From Fulvimonas sp. R45 (GTDB lineage: Bacteria; Pseudomonadota; Gammaproteobacteria; Xanthomonadales; Rhodanobacteraceae): a stretch of 32,207 nucleotides of DNA. Positions 9,881-18,469 of the stretch are shown piece by piece; the first letter of the stretch is position 1; every line of letters begins with the position of its first letter. Both the position numbers and the translations under genes were made by a program. The notes beneath the pieces are model-generated. The model saw only the letters and a list, made by a program, of their open reading frames with translations. It searched no databases and was not told where the DNA came from. Location: positions 1-32,207 of the forward strand of contig NZ_JASERU010000028.1 of assembly GCF_030504985.1 (NCBI RefSeq), given 5' to 3'.

Positions 9881-10618
9881 CTACTTGCGAGGCTCGCCCA
9901 GGCCGGCTCCCGGAACCTGTGGCTCCGAGGTGCGGTCGCTCTTCTTGCGCTGCTTGTCCAGCGGCTCGCCGTTGACCTGGAACCACACGTTCTCGGCGAT
10001 GTTGGTGGCGTGGTCGCCGATGCGCTCGATGTTCTTGGCCATGAACAGCAGGTGGGTGCATGGCGTGATGTTGCGCGGGTCTTCCATCATGTACGTGAGC
10101 AACTGGCGGAAGTAGCCGGTCCAGGCCTCGTCCAGCTGCGCGTCGTCCTTCCACACCTGGTAGGCGCGTTCGGCGTCGCGGTCGCGGTAGGCCGCCAGCA
10201 CGCCGCGCACTTCCTCGGCGGCCAGTTCGGCCAGGTGGGCGAGCCCGCCGGTGGCCGTGACCGGCGCGACCATCGACAGCGGGATCGAGCGCTTGGCCAC
10301 GTTGGCGGCGTAGTCGCCGATGCGTTCGATGTCGGCCGCGATGCGCAGGGCGGCGAACACGTTGCGCAGGTCGCTGGCCATCGGCGCGCGCAGCGCCAGC
10401 AGGCGCACCACGTCGTGGCTGATCTCCTGCTCCAGGTGGTCGATCGCGTCGTCGTTGTTCACCACGTGCTGGGCGGCGCGCTCATCGCGGCGCTCGACCA
10501 CGTCGATCGCCGCCTCGAGCTGGCTGACCGCCAGCTCGCCCATGCGCACCAGCTCACCGGTGAGGCGCGCCAGCTCGTCGTCGTAGCTCTTGATGATGTG
10601 GTCTTTGCCGATGGTCAT
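9881..10618 (-). CDS. phoU: Phosphate signalling complex protein PhoU
   Basis: PhoU relays the state of the PstSCAB transporter to the PhoR sensor kinase and keeps the Pho regulon off when phosphate is plentiful. The 245-residue protein has two PhoU three-helix repeats. Each carries an acidic metal-binding pattern: RIAADIERIGDYAANVAKR in the first, and a second-half copy with MAKNIERIGDHATNIAE. It is the last gene of pstSCAB-phoU. A 136-base gap with hairpin repeats separates it from pstB, unlike the overlaps inside pstCAB. Confidence 0.97.
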   Translation of the reverse strand: MTIGKDHIIKSYDDELARLTGELVRMGELAVSQLEAAIDVVERRDERAAQHVVNNDDAIDHLEQEISHDVVRLLALRAPMASDLRNVFAALRIAADIERIGDYAANVAKRSIPLSMVAPVTATGGLAHLAELAAEEVRGVLAAYRDRDAERAYQVWKDDAQLDEAWTGYFRQLLTYMMEDPRNITPCTHLLFMAKNIERIGDHATNIAENVWFQVNGEPLDKQRKKSDRTSEPQVPGAGLGEPRK

Positions 10619-10640
10619 GTCGTGCCTCGTGTCTTTGATC

Positions 10641-10745
10641 CCCTCTCCCGCTTGCGGGAGAGGGTGCCCGGAGGGCGGGAGAGGGTTCGGGTAGAGCGAA
10701 GTGCTCGTGCCCTCCCCAACCCCTCTCCCGCAAGCGGGAGAGGGG
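10641..10745. repeat. Palindromic repeat element in the pstB-phoU gap
   Basis: Two hairpins flank the element: ccctctcccgc/gcgggagaggg (10641-10651 and 10654-10664), and cccctctcccgc/gcgggagagggg (10720-10731 and 10734-10745). The ends are inverted copies of one another. Similar elements lie at 13426-13534, 16993-17152, 18439-18461 and 28251-28271. In the polycistronic pst mRNA these stems could slow 3' exonucleases or lower phoU expression; that is inference. Confidence 0.75.
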
Positions 10746-10754
10746 CTTCATGGA

Positions 10755-11561
10755 TCAGCCGAACCGCCCGGTGATGTAGTCCTCGGTCTGCTTCTTCGAC
10801 GGCTTGGTGAAGATCTTCTCGGTGGCGTCGAACTCGATCAGCTCGCCCATGTACATGAACGCGGTGCGGTCGGAGACGCGCGCTGCCTGCTGCATGTTGT
10901 GGGTGACGATGACGATGGTGTAGTCGCGCTTCAGTTCCTCGACCAGTTGCTCGATGCGGCCGGTGGCGATGGGATCGAGCGCCGAGGTGGGTTCGTCCAG
11001 CAACAGCACCTCGGGCTTCAGGGCGATGCCGCGCGCGATGCATAGCCGCTGCTGCTGGCCGCCGGAGAGGCCGAGCGCGCTGCGCTTGAGCTTGTCCTTC
11101 ACCTCGTCCCACAGCGCGGCGCGGCGCAGCGCCTGTTCCACGCGCACCTCCATGTCCGCCTTCGACAGCTTCTCGTGGTGGCGGATGCCGTAGGCCACGT
11201 TCTCGAAGATCGTCATCGGGAACGGCACCGGCTTCTGGAACACCATGCCGACCTTGCTGCGCAGCCGGTTCATCGAATACGACGGATCAAGCACGTTCTC
11301 GCCGTCCAGCAGCACCTCGCCGCTGGCGCGCAGGCCGGGATAGATCGCGTAGATGCGGTTGAACACGCGCAGCAGGGTGGACTTGCCGCAGCCGGACGGC
11401 CCGATGATCGCGGTGACCTGCTTCTCGGGAATGGCCATGCTGATTTCCTTCAGCGCGCGGGCCCCGCCGTAGAAGAAGTCCAGCCCGCGCACGGCGATCT
11501 TGGTCTGCGCGGGCAGCACGCCGGCCATGCCTGCGGGATCGTTGGCGGCGATGTCATTCAT
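10755..11561 (-). CDS. pstB: Phosphate ABC transporter ATP-binding protein PstB
   Basis: PstB is the cytoplasmic ATPase of the high-affinity phosphate importer. The 268-residue protein has Walker [10 protein letters not shown], a Q-loop in [12 protein letters not shown], the ABC signature LSGGQQQR, Walker [12 protein letters not shown] and a switch His in IVTHNMQQA. The C-terminal [13 protein letters not shown] is typical of PstB. Its ATG lies inside the last codons of pstA (8-base overlap), which implies coupled translation. Confidence 0.98.
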   Translation of the reverse strand: MNDIAANDPAGMAGVLPAQTKIAVRGLDFFYGGARALKEISMAIPEKQVTAIIGPSGCGKSTLLRVFNRIYAIYPGLRASGEVLLDGENVLDPSYSMNRLRSKVGMVFQKPVPFPMTIFENVAYGIRHHEKLSKADMEVRVEQALRRAALWDEVKDKLKRSALGLSGGQQQRLCIARGIALKPEVLLLDEPTSALDPIATGRIEQLVEELKRDYTIVIVTHNMQQAARVSDRTAFMYMGELIEFDATEKIFTKPSKKQTEDYITGRFG

Positions 11562-12420
11562 GGGGCACCTTCTTGCGCGAGAACAGCAGGCGGGTCAGCA
11601 GGCTCAGGGTCAGCACGAACAGCGTGATCAGCAGCGCGCCGGCCCAGGCGATGGCGTGCAGCGCCGGGTTGGGGTCGTTGGTGTACTGGTAGATCGCCAC
11701 CGGCAGGCTCTCCATCTTGTCCAGTGGGTGCCAGGCCATGAAGTTGTTGCCGAAGGCGGTGAACAGCAGCGGCGCGGTCTCGCCGGCCAGCCGCGCCAGC
11801 GCCAGCAGCACGCCGGTGACGATGCCGGACGTGGCCGCACGCATCAGCACCTGCACGGTCATCTTCCATTGCGGGATGCCCAGCGACAGCGCGGCCTCGC
11901 GCAGCGTGCCGGGCACCAGCTGCAGCATCTCGTCGGTGGTGCGCACGATCACCGGCAGGCCGATCAGCGCCAGCGCGATCGAGCCGGCGAGGCCGGAGAA
12001 CGACACCGCGCCGTGGGTCAGGTTCGACATCGGCAGCACCACGATCACGTACACGAACAGGCCGAGCACGATGGATGGCGCCGACAGCAGGATGTCGTTG
12101 AGGAAGCGGATGGTGGCGCCCAGCTTCGAGCGGTGCGCGTACTCGGCGAGGAAGGCGCCGGCCAGCACGCCCACCGGTGCGCAGATCAGCAGCGCGATCG
12201 CGTCCATCACCAGGCTGCCCACGATGGCGTTGGACAGGCCGCCCTGGTCGGCGTAGGCGGTGATCTTGCTGAACAGCTTCCAGTCGATCGCGCCCAGGCC
12301 GTTCTTCAGCGTCACCCACAGGATCCAGGCCAGGAACACCAGGCCCAGCAGGGTGGCGCAGCCGCTCAGGGTAAGCGCGACGACGTTGACGACGCGCCGA
12401 CGGGTGTGGACGGCGGCCAT
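11554..12420 (-). CDS. pstA: Phosphate ABC transporter permease PstA
   Basis: PstA is one of the two inner-membrane permease subunits that form the phosphate channel. The 288-residue protein has about six transmembrane segments, starting with an N-terminal helix at roughly 12-35. The EAA-type coupling loop near [15 protein letters not shown] contacts PstB, and [16 protein letters not shown] is conserved in PstA. The ATG at 12420 overlaps the pstC stop by one base (TGATG). Confidence 0.96.
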   Translation of the reverse strand: MAAVHTRRRVVNVVALTLSGCATLLGLVFLAWILWVTLKNGLGAIDWKLFSKITAYADQGGLSNAIVGSLVMDAIALLICAPVGVLAGAFLAEYAHRSKLGATIRFLNDILLSAPSIVLGLFVYVIVVLPMSNLTHGAVSFSGLAGSIALALIGLPVIVRTTDEMLQLVPGTLREAALSLGIPQWKMTVQVLMRAATSGIVTGVLLALARLAGETAPLLFTAFGNNFMAWHPLDKMESLPVAIYQYTNDPNPALHAIAWAGALLITLFVLTLSLLTRLLFSRKKVPHE

Positions 12421-13391
12421 CAGTTGCCCTCCCGCCTGGCCAGCCGGCGCAGCATCAGGCGCGCGATCAGCAGCACCACGAAGGTCACCACGAACAGCAG
12501 GAAGCCCAGCGCGATCAGCGCCGAGCGGTGGGTGCCCACCGCTTCGTTGAACTCGTTGGCGATGCTGGAGGAGATCGAGGTGCCCGGCATCAGCAGCGAG
12601 GAGGTGATGTTGTACGAATTGCCCAGCACGAAGGTCACCGCCATCGTCTCGCCCAGCGCGCGGCCGAGACCGAGGAAGATGCCGCCGATCACCGCCGAGC
12701 GGGTGTACGGCAGCACGATGTCCCAGACCACCTCCCAGGTGGTCGAGCCCAGCGCGTAGGAGGACTCCTTCAGCCGGGTCGGCACGGTGCGGAACACCTC
12801 GCGCATCACCGAGCAGATGAACGGCAGGATCATCACCGCCAGCACGATGCCGGCGGTGAGCAGGCCCAGCCCGATCGGCGGGCCCTGGAACAGCTTGCCG
12901 ACCAGCGGGATGCGGCCCAGGGTGTCGTTCAGCGCCGGCTCGATGCGCGACATGAACGGCACGAACACGAACAGGCCCCACATGCCGTAGATGATCGACG
13001 GGATGCTGGCCAGCAGCTCGATCGCGGTGGCCACCGGGCCGCGCAGCCAGGCAGGCGCGATCTCGGTGAGGAAGAGGGCGATGCCGAAGCTGGTCGGCAC
13101 GGCCAGGACCAGGGCGATCAGCGAGGTCACCAGGGTGCCGAAGATCGGCGCCAGCGCGCCGTAGTCGTCGGTCACCGGGTTCCAGGCATCGCTGGCGAGG
13201 AAGTGCAGCCCGTGGCCGAACAGCACCTCGCGCCCGCCCCACAGGGTGGACAGCGCGGCGCCCAGCAGGGCGGCCAGCACCAGCAGCGCGCAGGCCTTGA
13301 GCAGCAGGCGGAACAGCGCGTCGTGGCGCGCGTCGGTGCGGCTGCGGCGGTCGACGTCGACGGGCTCGGTGGTGGCGGGGATCGATGACAT
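12420..13391 (-). CDS. pstC: Phosphate ABC transporter permease PstC
   Basis: PstC pairs with PstA to form the transmembrane path for phosphate. The 323-residue protein has an N-terminal helix (about 28-50), then five or so further helices. The family segments LLASIPSIIYGMWGLFVFVP, ALGSTTWEVVWDIVLPY (coupling loop) and LGRALGETMAVTFVLGNS are clear. It lies 153 bases after pstS, a gap filled by a hairpin repeat, and overlaps pstA by one base. Confidence 0.97.
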   Translation of the reverse strand: MSSIPATTEPVDVDRRSRTDARHDALFRLLLKACALLVLAALLGAALSTLWGGREVLFGHGLHFLASDAWNPVTDDYGALAPIFGTLVTSLIALVLAVPTSFGIALFLTEIAPAWLRGPVATAIELLASIPSIIYGMWGLFVFVPFMSRIEPALNDTLGRIPLVGKLFQGPPIGLGLLTAGIVLAVMILPFICSVMREVFRTVPTRLKESSYALGSTTWEVVWDIVLPYTRSAVIGGIFLGLGRALGETMAVTFVLGNSYNITSSLLMPGTSISSSIANEFNEAVGTHRSALIALGFLLFVVTFVVLLIARLMLRRLARREGN

Positions 13392-13425
13392 GCGGCCTTC
13401 GCGAAAGAGCGGGGTTTGTTCCCTT

Positions 13426-13534
13426 CTCCCCTCGGGAGGAGGTGCCCGAAGGGCGGATGAGGGTTCGGGCGAAGCGAGGCATTCCGTTCCAGCCGAACCC
13501 TCACCGCAACCCCTCTCCTGGCGGGAGAGGGGCC
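13426..13534. repeat. Palindromic repeat element in the pstS-pstC gap
   Basis: This element resembles 10641-10745. An inner inverted pair, gagggttcgg and ccgaaccctc, is flanked by a degenerate hairpin on the left (cttctcccctcgggaggagg) and a ctctcctggcgggagag hairpin on the right. It lies between the periplasmic binding protein gene and the permease genes. That is where many pst operons differ sharply in transcript level; a role as mRNA stabiliser for pstS is possible but not shown. Confidence 0.7.
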
Positions 13535-13544
13535 TGGTCGCGGC

Positions 13545-14588
13545 TTACTGCTTGTACTCGGTCTTCCAGTAGTTCTCGATCTGCTGCACCAGGCTGTCGG
13601 GCAGCGGCACATAGTCGAGCGAGCGGGCCTGTTCCTGGCCGTGCTCGTAGGCCCACTTGAAGAAGTCGAAGGCGACCTTGGTGTTCGCCTCGTTCTTCGG
13701 CTGCTTGTACATGATCACCCACGAGGTGGCGGTGATCGGCCAGGCGTCCGCGCCCGGCGCGTTGGTCATCAGCAGGTTGAAGTTCTTCGCGTGTGCCCAG
13801 TCGGCGGTGGCGGCGGCGGCCTGGAAGCTCGCGGTCATCGGCTTGACCACCTTGCCCGCGGCGTTCTTCATCAGCGCGTAGCCGATGTGGTTCTGCAGCG
13901 CGTAGGCGTATTCCACGTAACCGAGCGAGTTCGGGATCTGCTTGATGTAGGCCGAGACGCCCTCGTTGCCCTTGCCGCCGATGCCGGTCGGCCAGTTCAC
14001 CGCGGTGCCTTCGCCCACCTTGGACTTCCACTCGGCGCTGACCTTGGACAGGTAGTCGGAGAAGTTGAAGGTGGTGCCCGAGCCGTCGGAACGATGGACC
14101 ACGGTGATCTTCGCGTCGGGCAGCTTCAGGCCCGGGTTGAGCCGGGCGATGGCCGGGTCGTTCCAGTGGACGATCTTGCCCAGGTAGATGTCGGCCAGGG
14201 TGGCGCCGTCCAGCACCAGCTTGCCCGGCGCCACGCCCTGCACGTTGAACGCCGGCACGATGCCGCCGATCACGTCGGGGAACTGGCCCAGGCCGAACTT
14301 GGCCAGCGTGGCCTCGTCCAGCGGCATGTCGGACGCGCCGAAGTCGACGGTACCGGCCTTGATCTGCGCGATGCCGCCGCCGGAGCCGATGGACTGGTAG
14401 TTGACGTGGTTGCCGGTCTTCTCGGCGTAGCCGGCCGACCACTTGGAGATGACCGGATACACGAAGCTGGATCCGGCGCCGGTGATGTCGGTGGCGCAGG
14501 CGCTGCTGCCGAACGCGAGGGCGACGACGGCGGCGAGCAGGCTGAGGCCCAGACCACGACGCGGGGCGGTGCGGATGGATTTCGACAC
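13545..14588 (-). CDS. pstS: Periplasmic phosphate-binding protein PstS
   Basis: PstS captures phosphate in the periplasm and delivers it to PstCA. The 347-residue precursor has a Sec signal peptide with likely cleavage after SSACA (about residue 32). Phosphate-ligand loops are visible: TGAGSSFVYPV, SIGSGGGIAQI, FGASDMPL and HRSDGSGTTFNF. The start codon is GTG at 14588, preceded by a strong AAGGAG. A Pho-box-like sequence lies at 14673-14690, about 85 bases upstream. It is the first gene of pstSCAB-phoU. Confidence 0.97.
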   Translation of the reverse strand: MSKSIRTAPRRGLGLSLLAAVVALAFGSSACATDITGAGSSFVYPVISKWSAGYAEKTGNHVNYQSIGSGGGIAQIKAGTVDFGASDMPLDEATLAKFGLGQFPDVIGGIVPAFNVQGVAPGKLVLDGATLADIYLGKIVHWNDPAIARLNPGLKLPDAKITVVHRSDGSGTTFNFSDYLSKVSAEWKSKVGEGTAVNWPTGIGGKGNEGVSAYIKQIPNSLGYVEYAYALQNHIGYALMKNAAGKVVKPMTASFQAAAATADWAHAKNFNLLMTNAPGADAWPITATSWVIMYKQPKNEANTKVAFDFFKWAYEHGQEQARSLDYVPLPDSLVQQIENYWKTEYKQ

Positions 14589-14672
14589 GGGTTGGCTCCT
14601 TGGGAGGGACGACGGGCGGTGCCCGGTGGCCGCTATTTCAGGAGCCGCGTGTTGCAGCGATGTGAGTCGGAT

Positions 14673-14712
14673 GTTTCAGTTCGATGACAACGCGCATGCG
14701 ACTGTCATCGAA
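14673..14712 (-). promoter_or_regulatory. Pho-box-like site and inverted repeat upstream of pstS
   Basis: On the minus strand TTGTCAT-CGAA-CTGAAAC (14690-14673) fits the PhoB direct-repeat consensus CTGTCAT-4-CTGTCAT in the first half and partly in the second. In addition ttcgatgaca (14680-14689) and tgtcatcgaa (14703-14712) form a perfect inverted repeat. A second half-site series, CTGTCAT-CGAA-ACTACAG, therefore reads on the plus strand at 14702-14719. The site abuts the rnt stop codon. No strong -10 is seen; CATCGC lies at about the right distance. Confidence 0.6.
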
Positions 14713-14713
14713 A

Positions 14714-15364
14714 CTACAGCGTTACCGCGTGCTCCAGCGTCTCCAGCCGGCGCCAGCGGTTGACGATGCCGCAGAACAGTTCCGCGGTGCGCTCGGCGTC
14801 GTACACGGCCGAGTGCGCCTCGCGCGTGTCGAAGGCCAGGCCGGCGGCCAGCACCGCCTTGCTCAGCACGGTCTGGCCGTAGGCCAGGCCGGCCAGCGTG
14901 GCGGTATCGAAGCAGCTGAAGGGATGGAAGGGGTTGCGCTTGTGCCCCGTGCGGCGCACCGCGGCGTTGAGGAAGCCCAGGTCGAAGGCGGCGTTGTGCC
15001 CGACCAGGATCGCGCGCTGGCAGCCGTGCGCGCGCATCACCTGGCGCACCGGCTGGAAGACATGCTCCAGCGCGAGGCGCTCGTCCAGGGCGCCGCGCAG
15101 CGGGTTGTCCGGGTCGATGCCGGTGATCTCCAGCGCGCGCGGGTCGAGGTTGGCGCCCGGGAAGGGCTCCACGTGGGCGGATATCGCCGGCTGCGGATGC
15201 AGGAAGCCGTCCTCGTCCATGTCGAGCATGACCGCGGCGATCTCCAGCAGCGCGTCGCGCTCGGCATCGAAGCCGCCCGTCTCCACGTCCACCACCACCG
15301 GGAGGAAGCCGCGGAAGCGCTGCGCGATGCGGCTGGACCGGCTGTTGCTGAGATATGCATCCAT
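14714..15364 (-). CDS. rnt: Ribonuclease T
   Basis: RNase T trims 3' ends of tRNAs and other stable RNAs as a DEDDh exonuclease. The 216-residue protein (E. coli 215) has Asp 26 and Glu 28 in VVDVETGGF, Asp 128 in [10 protein letters not shown], and His 184 and Asp 189 in [14 protein letters not shown]. The segments [14 protein letters not shown] and KRNPFHPFS are close to E. coli RNase T. The ATG at 15364 fits the family start. It precedes pstS in the same direction, but the Pho-box-like site right after its stop suggests pstS has its own promoter. Confidence 0.96.
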   Translation of the reverse strand: MDAYLSNSRSSRIAQRFRGFLPVVVDVETGGFDAERDALLEIAAVMLDMDEDGFLHPQPAISAHVEPFPGANLDPRALEITGIDPDNPLRGALDERLALEHVFQPVRQVMRAHGCQRAILVGHNAAFDLGFLNAAVRRTGHKRNPFHPFSCFDTATLAGLAYGQTVLSKAVLAAGLAFDTREAHSAVYDAERTAELFCGIVNRWRRLETLEHAVTL

Positions 15365-15416
15365 CCGCCAAGCATATCAGCCGGGCATGGGCGTGCCGAC
15401 GCCGGCGAGATGACGG

Positions 15417-15434
15417 CTGTCTTTGTTCCGTAAC
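15417..15434 (+). promoter_or_regulatory. Candidate Pho box upstream of the porin
   Basis: CTGTCTT-TGTT-CCGTAAC matches the two 7-base halves of the PhoB consensus (CTGTCAT, four bases, CTGTCAT) at 6 and about 4 positions. It lies about 120 bases before the porin start. The site is judged by eye and could be chance; the adjoining pst operon makes PhoB control plausible. Confidence 0.45.
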
Positions 15435-15553
15435 ACGGATGGAATCGAACAGTCATTCGCCCGCGACATTCTGCTTACGTTCCGAAACCGGGCCGGCCAG
15501 CAAGAGCGAAAGGGGGCGGCCGAATGATTGCCAACATCCAGTGGAGAGTTTCC

Positions 15554-16849
15554 ATGCGTTCGAAAATGCTCGCCGTGGCGATTGCCGCCAGCCTGGGCGC
15601 CAGCAGCTTCGCGGCCGCCGCCGCGCCGGCCCAGACCGATAACCACACGTCGACCCGGGTCAGCGCCAGCGAACTGGCCCAGCTGAAGGCCGAGATCGCC
15701 GCCCTGCAGCAGAAGGTGGACGACCTGCAGGCGCAGTCGGCCAGCCAGGCCCAGGCGCAGCAGCAGACCGCGCAGGCGGTGCAGCAGGTGCAGGCGCAGC
15801 AGCAGGCCGTCGTCGCCGCGCCGGCGCCCGACGCCGCGCTGAGCGCGCGGCTCGACAAGCTGGACAAGCTGGTCAGCAACACCTCGCTGTCCGGCAAGAT
15901 GTACTTCGACTTCAGCCACATCGACCAGAAGAACAGCGATACCGGCAAGACCGCCGCCACCGGCACCGGCCTCGACGTGAAGCGCTTCTACCTGGGCGTG
16001 ACGCACAAGTTCAACGACATCTGGTCGGCCAACCTCACCACCGACTTCAACTATGTCAGCAACGACGGCGAGACCAATCTGTTCGTGAAGAAGGCCTACG
16101 TGCAGGGCAACTTCGACAAGGCGGCGGTCCTGCGCATCGGTTCGGCCGACATGCCGTGGATCCCGTTCGTGGAAGACTGGTACGGCTTCCGCTACGTGGA
16201 GAACACGCTGACCGACCGCCTGCATTACGCCAACTCGGCGGACTGGGGCCTGCACATGCTGGGCAGCGTCGGCGACGGCGGCATGTTCAACTACGCGGTG
16301 TCCGCCGTGAACGGCGGCGGCTACAAGAACCCGAGCCGCAGCAAGAACGTGGACTTCGAGGGGCGCGTGGGCTTCCAGCCGGTCGAGGGCCTGATGGTGG
16401 CGCTGGGCGGCTACAGCGGCGATCTGGGCAAGGAAACCCAGACCACCAGCGCGAACCATACGGCCCAGCGCGGCGACCTGATGGTGGCGTACAAGAGCAG
16501 CGCCTTCCGCCTCGGCGCCGAGTATTTCACCGCGAAGAACTGGAACAACGTGACCACGCCGGCGACGGACAAGGCGGACGGCTACTCGGTGTGGGGCAGC
16601 GTGGGCCTGAACGACGACCTGACCCTGTTCGCCCGCTACGACAACGCCAAGCTCAGCAAGACGCTGGACCCGCGCAAGAAGGACGTCTACTACAACCTCG
16701 GCCTGCAGTTCGCGGTGACCAAGGGCTTCGACCTGGCCGCGGTGTGGAAGCACGAGTCGGCCGACGCCCGGGTGGCCACGCCGGCGCCGGTGCACGTGCA
16801 GAACGTGAAGACCAACGAGATCGGCGTGTTCGGGCAGGTGGCGTTCTGA
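15554..16849 (+). CDS. OprO/OprP-like outer-membrane porin, probably phosphate-selective
   Basis: This 431-residue precursor has a Sec signal peptide (about 1-24, ending in an Ala-rich stretch). A coiled-coil segment rich in Gln and Ala (about 35-95) follows, as in trimeric OprP/OprO porins, and then a long beta-barrel that ends in the aromatic residue expected for outer-membrane insertion (GVFGQVAF). Barrel-type alternation is clear in the KRFYLGVTHKFND and YNLGLQFAV regions. The ATG at 15554 has a ggagag site; an upstream in-frame ATG at 15524 would only lengthen the signal region. Its place beside pstS and a candidate Pho box argue for phosphate or polyphosphate uptake, but pore selectivity cannot be read directly. 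Confidence 0.88.
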   Translation: MRSKMLAVAIAASLGASSFAAAAAPAQTDNHTSTRVSASELAQLKAEIAALQQKVDDLQAQSASQAQAQQQTAQAVQQVQAQQQAVVAAPAPDAALSARLDKLDKLVSNTSLSGKMYFDFSHIDQKNSDTGKTAATGTGLDVKRFYLGVTHKFNDIWSANLTTDFNYVSNDGETNLFVKKAYVQGNFDKAAVLRIGSADMPWIPFVEDWYGFRYVENTLTDRLHYANSADWGLHMLGSVGDGGMFNYAVSAVNGGGYKNPSRSKNVDFEGRVGFQPVEGLMVALGGYSGDLGKETQTTSANHTAQRGDLMVAYKSSAFRLGAEYFTAKNWNNVTTPATDKADGYSVWGSVGLNDDLTLFARYDNAKLSKTLDPRKKDVYYNLGLQFAVTKGFDLAAVWKHESADARVATPAPVHVQNVKTNEIGVFGQVAF

Positions 16850-16935
16850 CACGCCGCTTTCCCCGAAGCGTCACATGCCTGCGGCATCATCCCTGGCATG
16901 CGGGGTTATCGGAAGGAGTTCGACCCAGGGACGGA

Positions 16936-16967
16936 AAACGGCGGGCACCAGCCCGCCGTTTGCTTTT
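16936..16967 (+). terminator. Rho-independent terminator of the porin gene
   Basis: aaacggcgggc (16936-16946) pairs perfectly with gcccgccgttt (16951-16961) around an acca loop and is followed by gctttt. It lies about 90 bases after the porin stop. Confidence 0.85.
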
Positions 16968-16992
16968 CGGGGAGGGGGTGTGCCATCGCTGT

Positions 16993-17152
16993 TCTCCCTC
17001 TCCCTTCCGGGGAGAGGGTTGGGTGAGGGGTCAACCTCGCGGCATGCCTTCAACGAAGCAGCTTGCACTGGCGCCGTTGTCGCGAGCACCCGCCCCTCAC
17101 CTCGGTCCCCTTCGGCCGGCTCAGGGCAGTGCTCTCCCCGGAGGGGAGAGGA
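16993..17152. repeat. Large inverted palindromic repeat between the porin and nth
   Basis: The element has a hairpin at each end (ctctcccttccggggagag near 16997-17016, and ctctccccggaggggagag at 17132-17150) and an inner inverted pair (ggtgaggggt and cgcccctcacc). The whole is roughly a 160-base dyad with no coding frame I can support. It is another member of the C/T-rich hairpin family and fills most of the 321-base gap between converging genes. Confidence 0.65.
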
Positions 17153-17170
17153 AGAAAAGCGGGCGTGCCG

Positions 17171-17806
17171 TCAGGCCACCGTCTTGTCCTTGTACCGGCA
17201 CAGGTCGCGGATCACGCAGCGCGGGCAGTCGGGCCTGCGCGCCTTGCATACGTAGCGGCCGTGCAGGATCAGCCAGTGATGGGCGTCCTGCTTGAATTCG
17301 GCCGGCACCACCTTCTCCAGCTTGTCCTCGACTGCGCGCACGTCCTTGCCGGGCGCCAGCCCGGTGCGGTTGGCGACGCGGAAGATATGCGTGTCCACCG
17401 CGATGGTGGGCTGGCCGAAGGCGGTGTTCAGCACCACGTTGGCGGTCTTGCGGCCCACGCCGGGCAGCGCTTCCAGCGCCTCGCGCGTGTGCGGCACCTC
17501 GCCGTCGTACTGTTCGACCAGGATGCGGCACAGCGCGATCACGTTCTTCGCCTTGGCGTTGTACAGGCCGATGGTGCTGATGTACTTCTTCAGCCCGTCC
17601 TCGCCCAGCGCGAGGATCGCCTGCGGCGTGTTCGCCACCGGGTAGAGCTTGCGCGTGGCCTTGTTCACGCCCACGTCGGTGGCCTGCGCCGACAGCACCA
17701 CCGCGACCAGCAGCTCGAACGGCGTGCGGTACTCCAGCTCGGTGGTGGGGTGCGGGTCCAGCTCGCGCAGGCGGGTGAACAGCTCGACGACGTCGGCGCG
17801 TTTCAT
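17171..17806 (-). CDS. nth: Endonuclease III (DNA glycosylase/AP lyase)
   Basis: Endonuclease III removes oxidised pyrimidines and cuts abasic sites in base excision repair. The 211-residue protein aligns with E. coli Nth (211 residues) without visible gaps. The helix-hairpin-helix [14 protein letters not shown] contains the catalytic Lys 120; Asp 138 is in AVDTHIFRV. The [4Fe-4S] cluster cysteines are 187, 194, 197 and 203, the same numbers as in E. coli. Its ATG overlaps the rsxB stop (ATGA), so translation is coupled. Confidence 0.98.
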   Translation of the reverse strand: MKRADVVELFTRLRELDPHPTTELEYRTPFELLVAVVLSAQATDVGVNKATRKLYPVANTPQAILALGEDGLKKYISTIGLYNAKAKNVIALCRILVEQYDGEVPHTREALEALPGVGRKTANVVLNTAFGQPTIAVDTHIFRVANRTGLAPGKDVRAVEDKLEKVVPAEFKQDAHHWLILHGRYVCKARRPDCPRCVIRDLCRYKDKTVA

Positions 17807-18414
17807 GGCTTGCCCCCTTGCTGCCGTGCGCGGGCGCGCGCCAGCGCGGCGAGCACGGGATTGGCGGGCGCGTCGACCGCATCCACCGCGGCCTTGCGGG
17901 CGGCCAGCTCGGCCTCGCGCTGCGCGCGTTCCCGCGCCAGTCGCGCCTCGCGGCGCCGGAAGTGCGCGCGGGCGGCATCGGCGTGGGCCGCGTCGACCTG
18001 CGTCGCCGGCATCGGTTCCAGCACGATGCAGTCCACCGGGCAGGCGGGTATGCACAGCTCGCAGCCGGTGCAATCGTCGGCGATCACCGTGTGCATCAGC
18101 CTGGCCGCACCCACGATGGCGTCGACGGGGCAGGCCTGGATGCACTTGGTGCAGCCGATGCAGTCGGCCTCGACCACGCGCGCCAGCATGCGCGGCTTTT
18201 CGACGCCGTTGGCGGGGTTGAGCGGCAGCGGCGGGCGGTCGAGCAGGGCCGCCAGCCTGGCGATGCCGGCCGCGCCGCCCGGAGGGCACTGGTTGATCGC
18301 CGCTTCGCCGCGCGCGATCGCCTCGGCATAGGGCCGGCAGCCGTGGTAGCCGCATTGTTCGCACTGCGTCTGCGGCAGGATCGCGTCGATGCGGTCGGCG
18401 AGTTGCTGTGTCAC
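17803..18414 (-). CDS. rsxB: RnfB/RsxB-like ferredoxin, soluble and without its complex
   Basis: This 203-residue iron-sulfur protein resembles RnfB (RsxB), an electron-transfer subunit of the Rnf/Rsx membrane complex. An N-terminal [4Fe-4S] domain has Cys 18, 21, 26 and 43. Two ferredoxin clusters follow, with Cys 85, 88, 91, 95 and Cys 115, 118, 121, 125. The charged Ala/Arg-rich C-terminal tail (about 140-203) is not part of the core. The usual N-terminal membrane helix is absent, and no rnfA, C, D, G or E genes adjoin. The gene overlaps nth, which also needs a [4Fe-4S] cluster. Its present electron partner is unknown. Confidence 0.9.
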   Translation of the reverse strand: MTQQLADRIDAILPQTQCEQCGYHGCRPYAEAIARGEAAINQCPPGGAAGIARLAALLDRPPLPLNPANGVEKPRMLARVVEADCIGCTKCIQACPVDAIVGAARLMHTVIADDCTGCELCIPACPVDCIVLEPMPATQVDAAHADAARAHFRRREARLARERAQREAELAARKAAVDAVDAPANPVLAALARARARQQGGKP

Positions 18415-18438
18415 GGCGAGAGTGTCCCCTCACCCCGG

Positions 18439-18461
18439 CCCTCTCCCCGGCGGAGAGAGGG
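18439..18461. repeat. Short hairpin repeat between rsxB and metG
   Basis: ccctctccccggcggagagaggg is an imperfect palindrome of the same C/T-rich family as 10641-10745. It sits in the short gap between metG and rsxB, which run in the same direction, and may end or stabilise the metG transcript. Confidence 0.55.
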
Positions 18462-18469
18462 GGCAGGGC

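Noticed and set aside
13426-13534. The hairpin between pstS and pstC as a full transcription terminator
   Set aside because: It has no T run on the minus strand, and the downstream genes lack an obvious promoter of their own.
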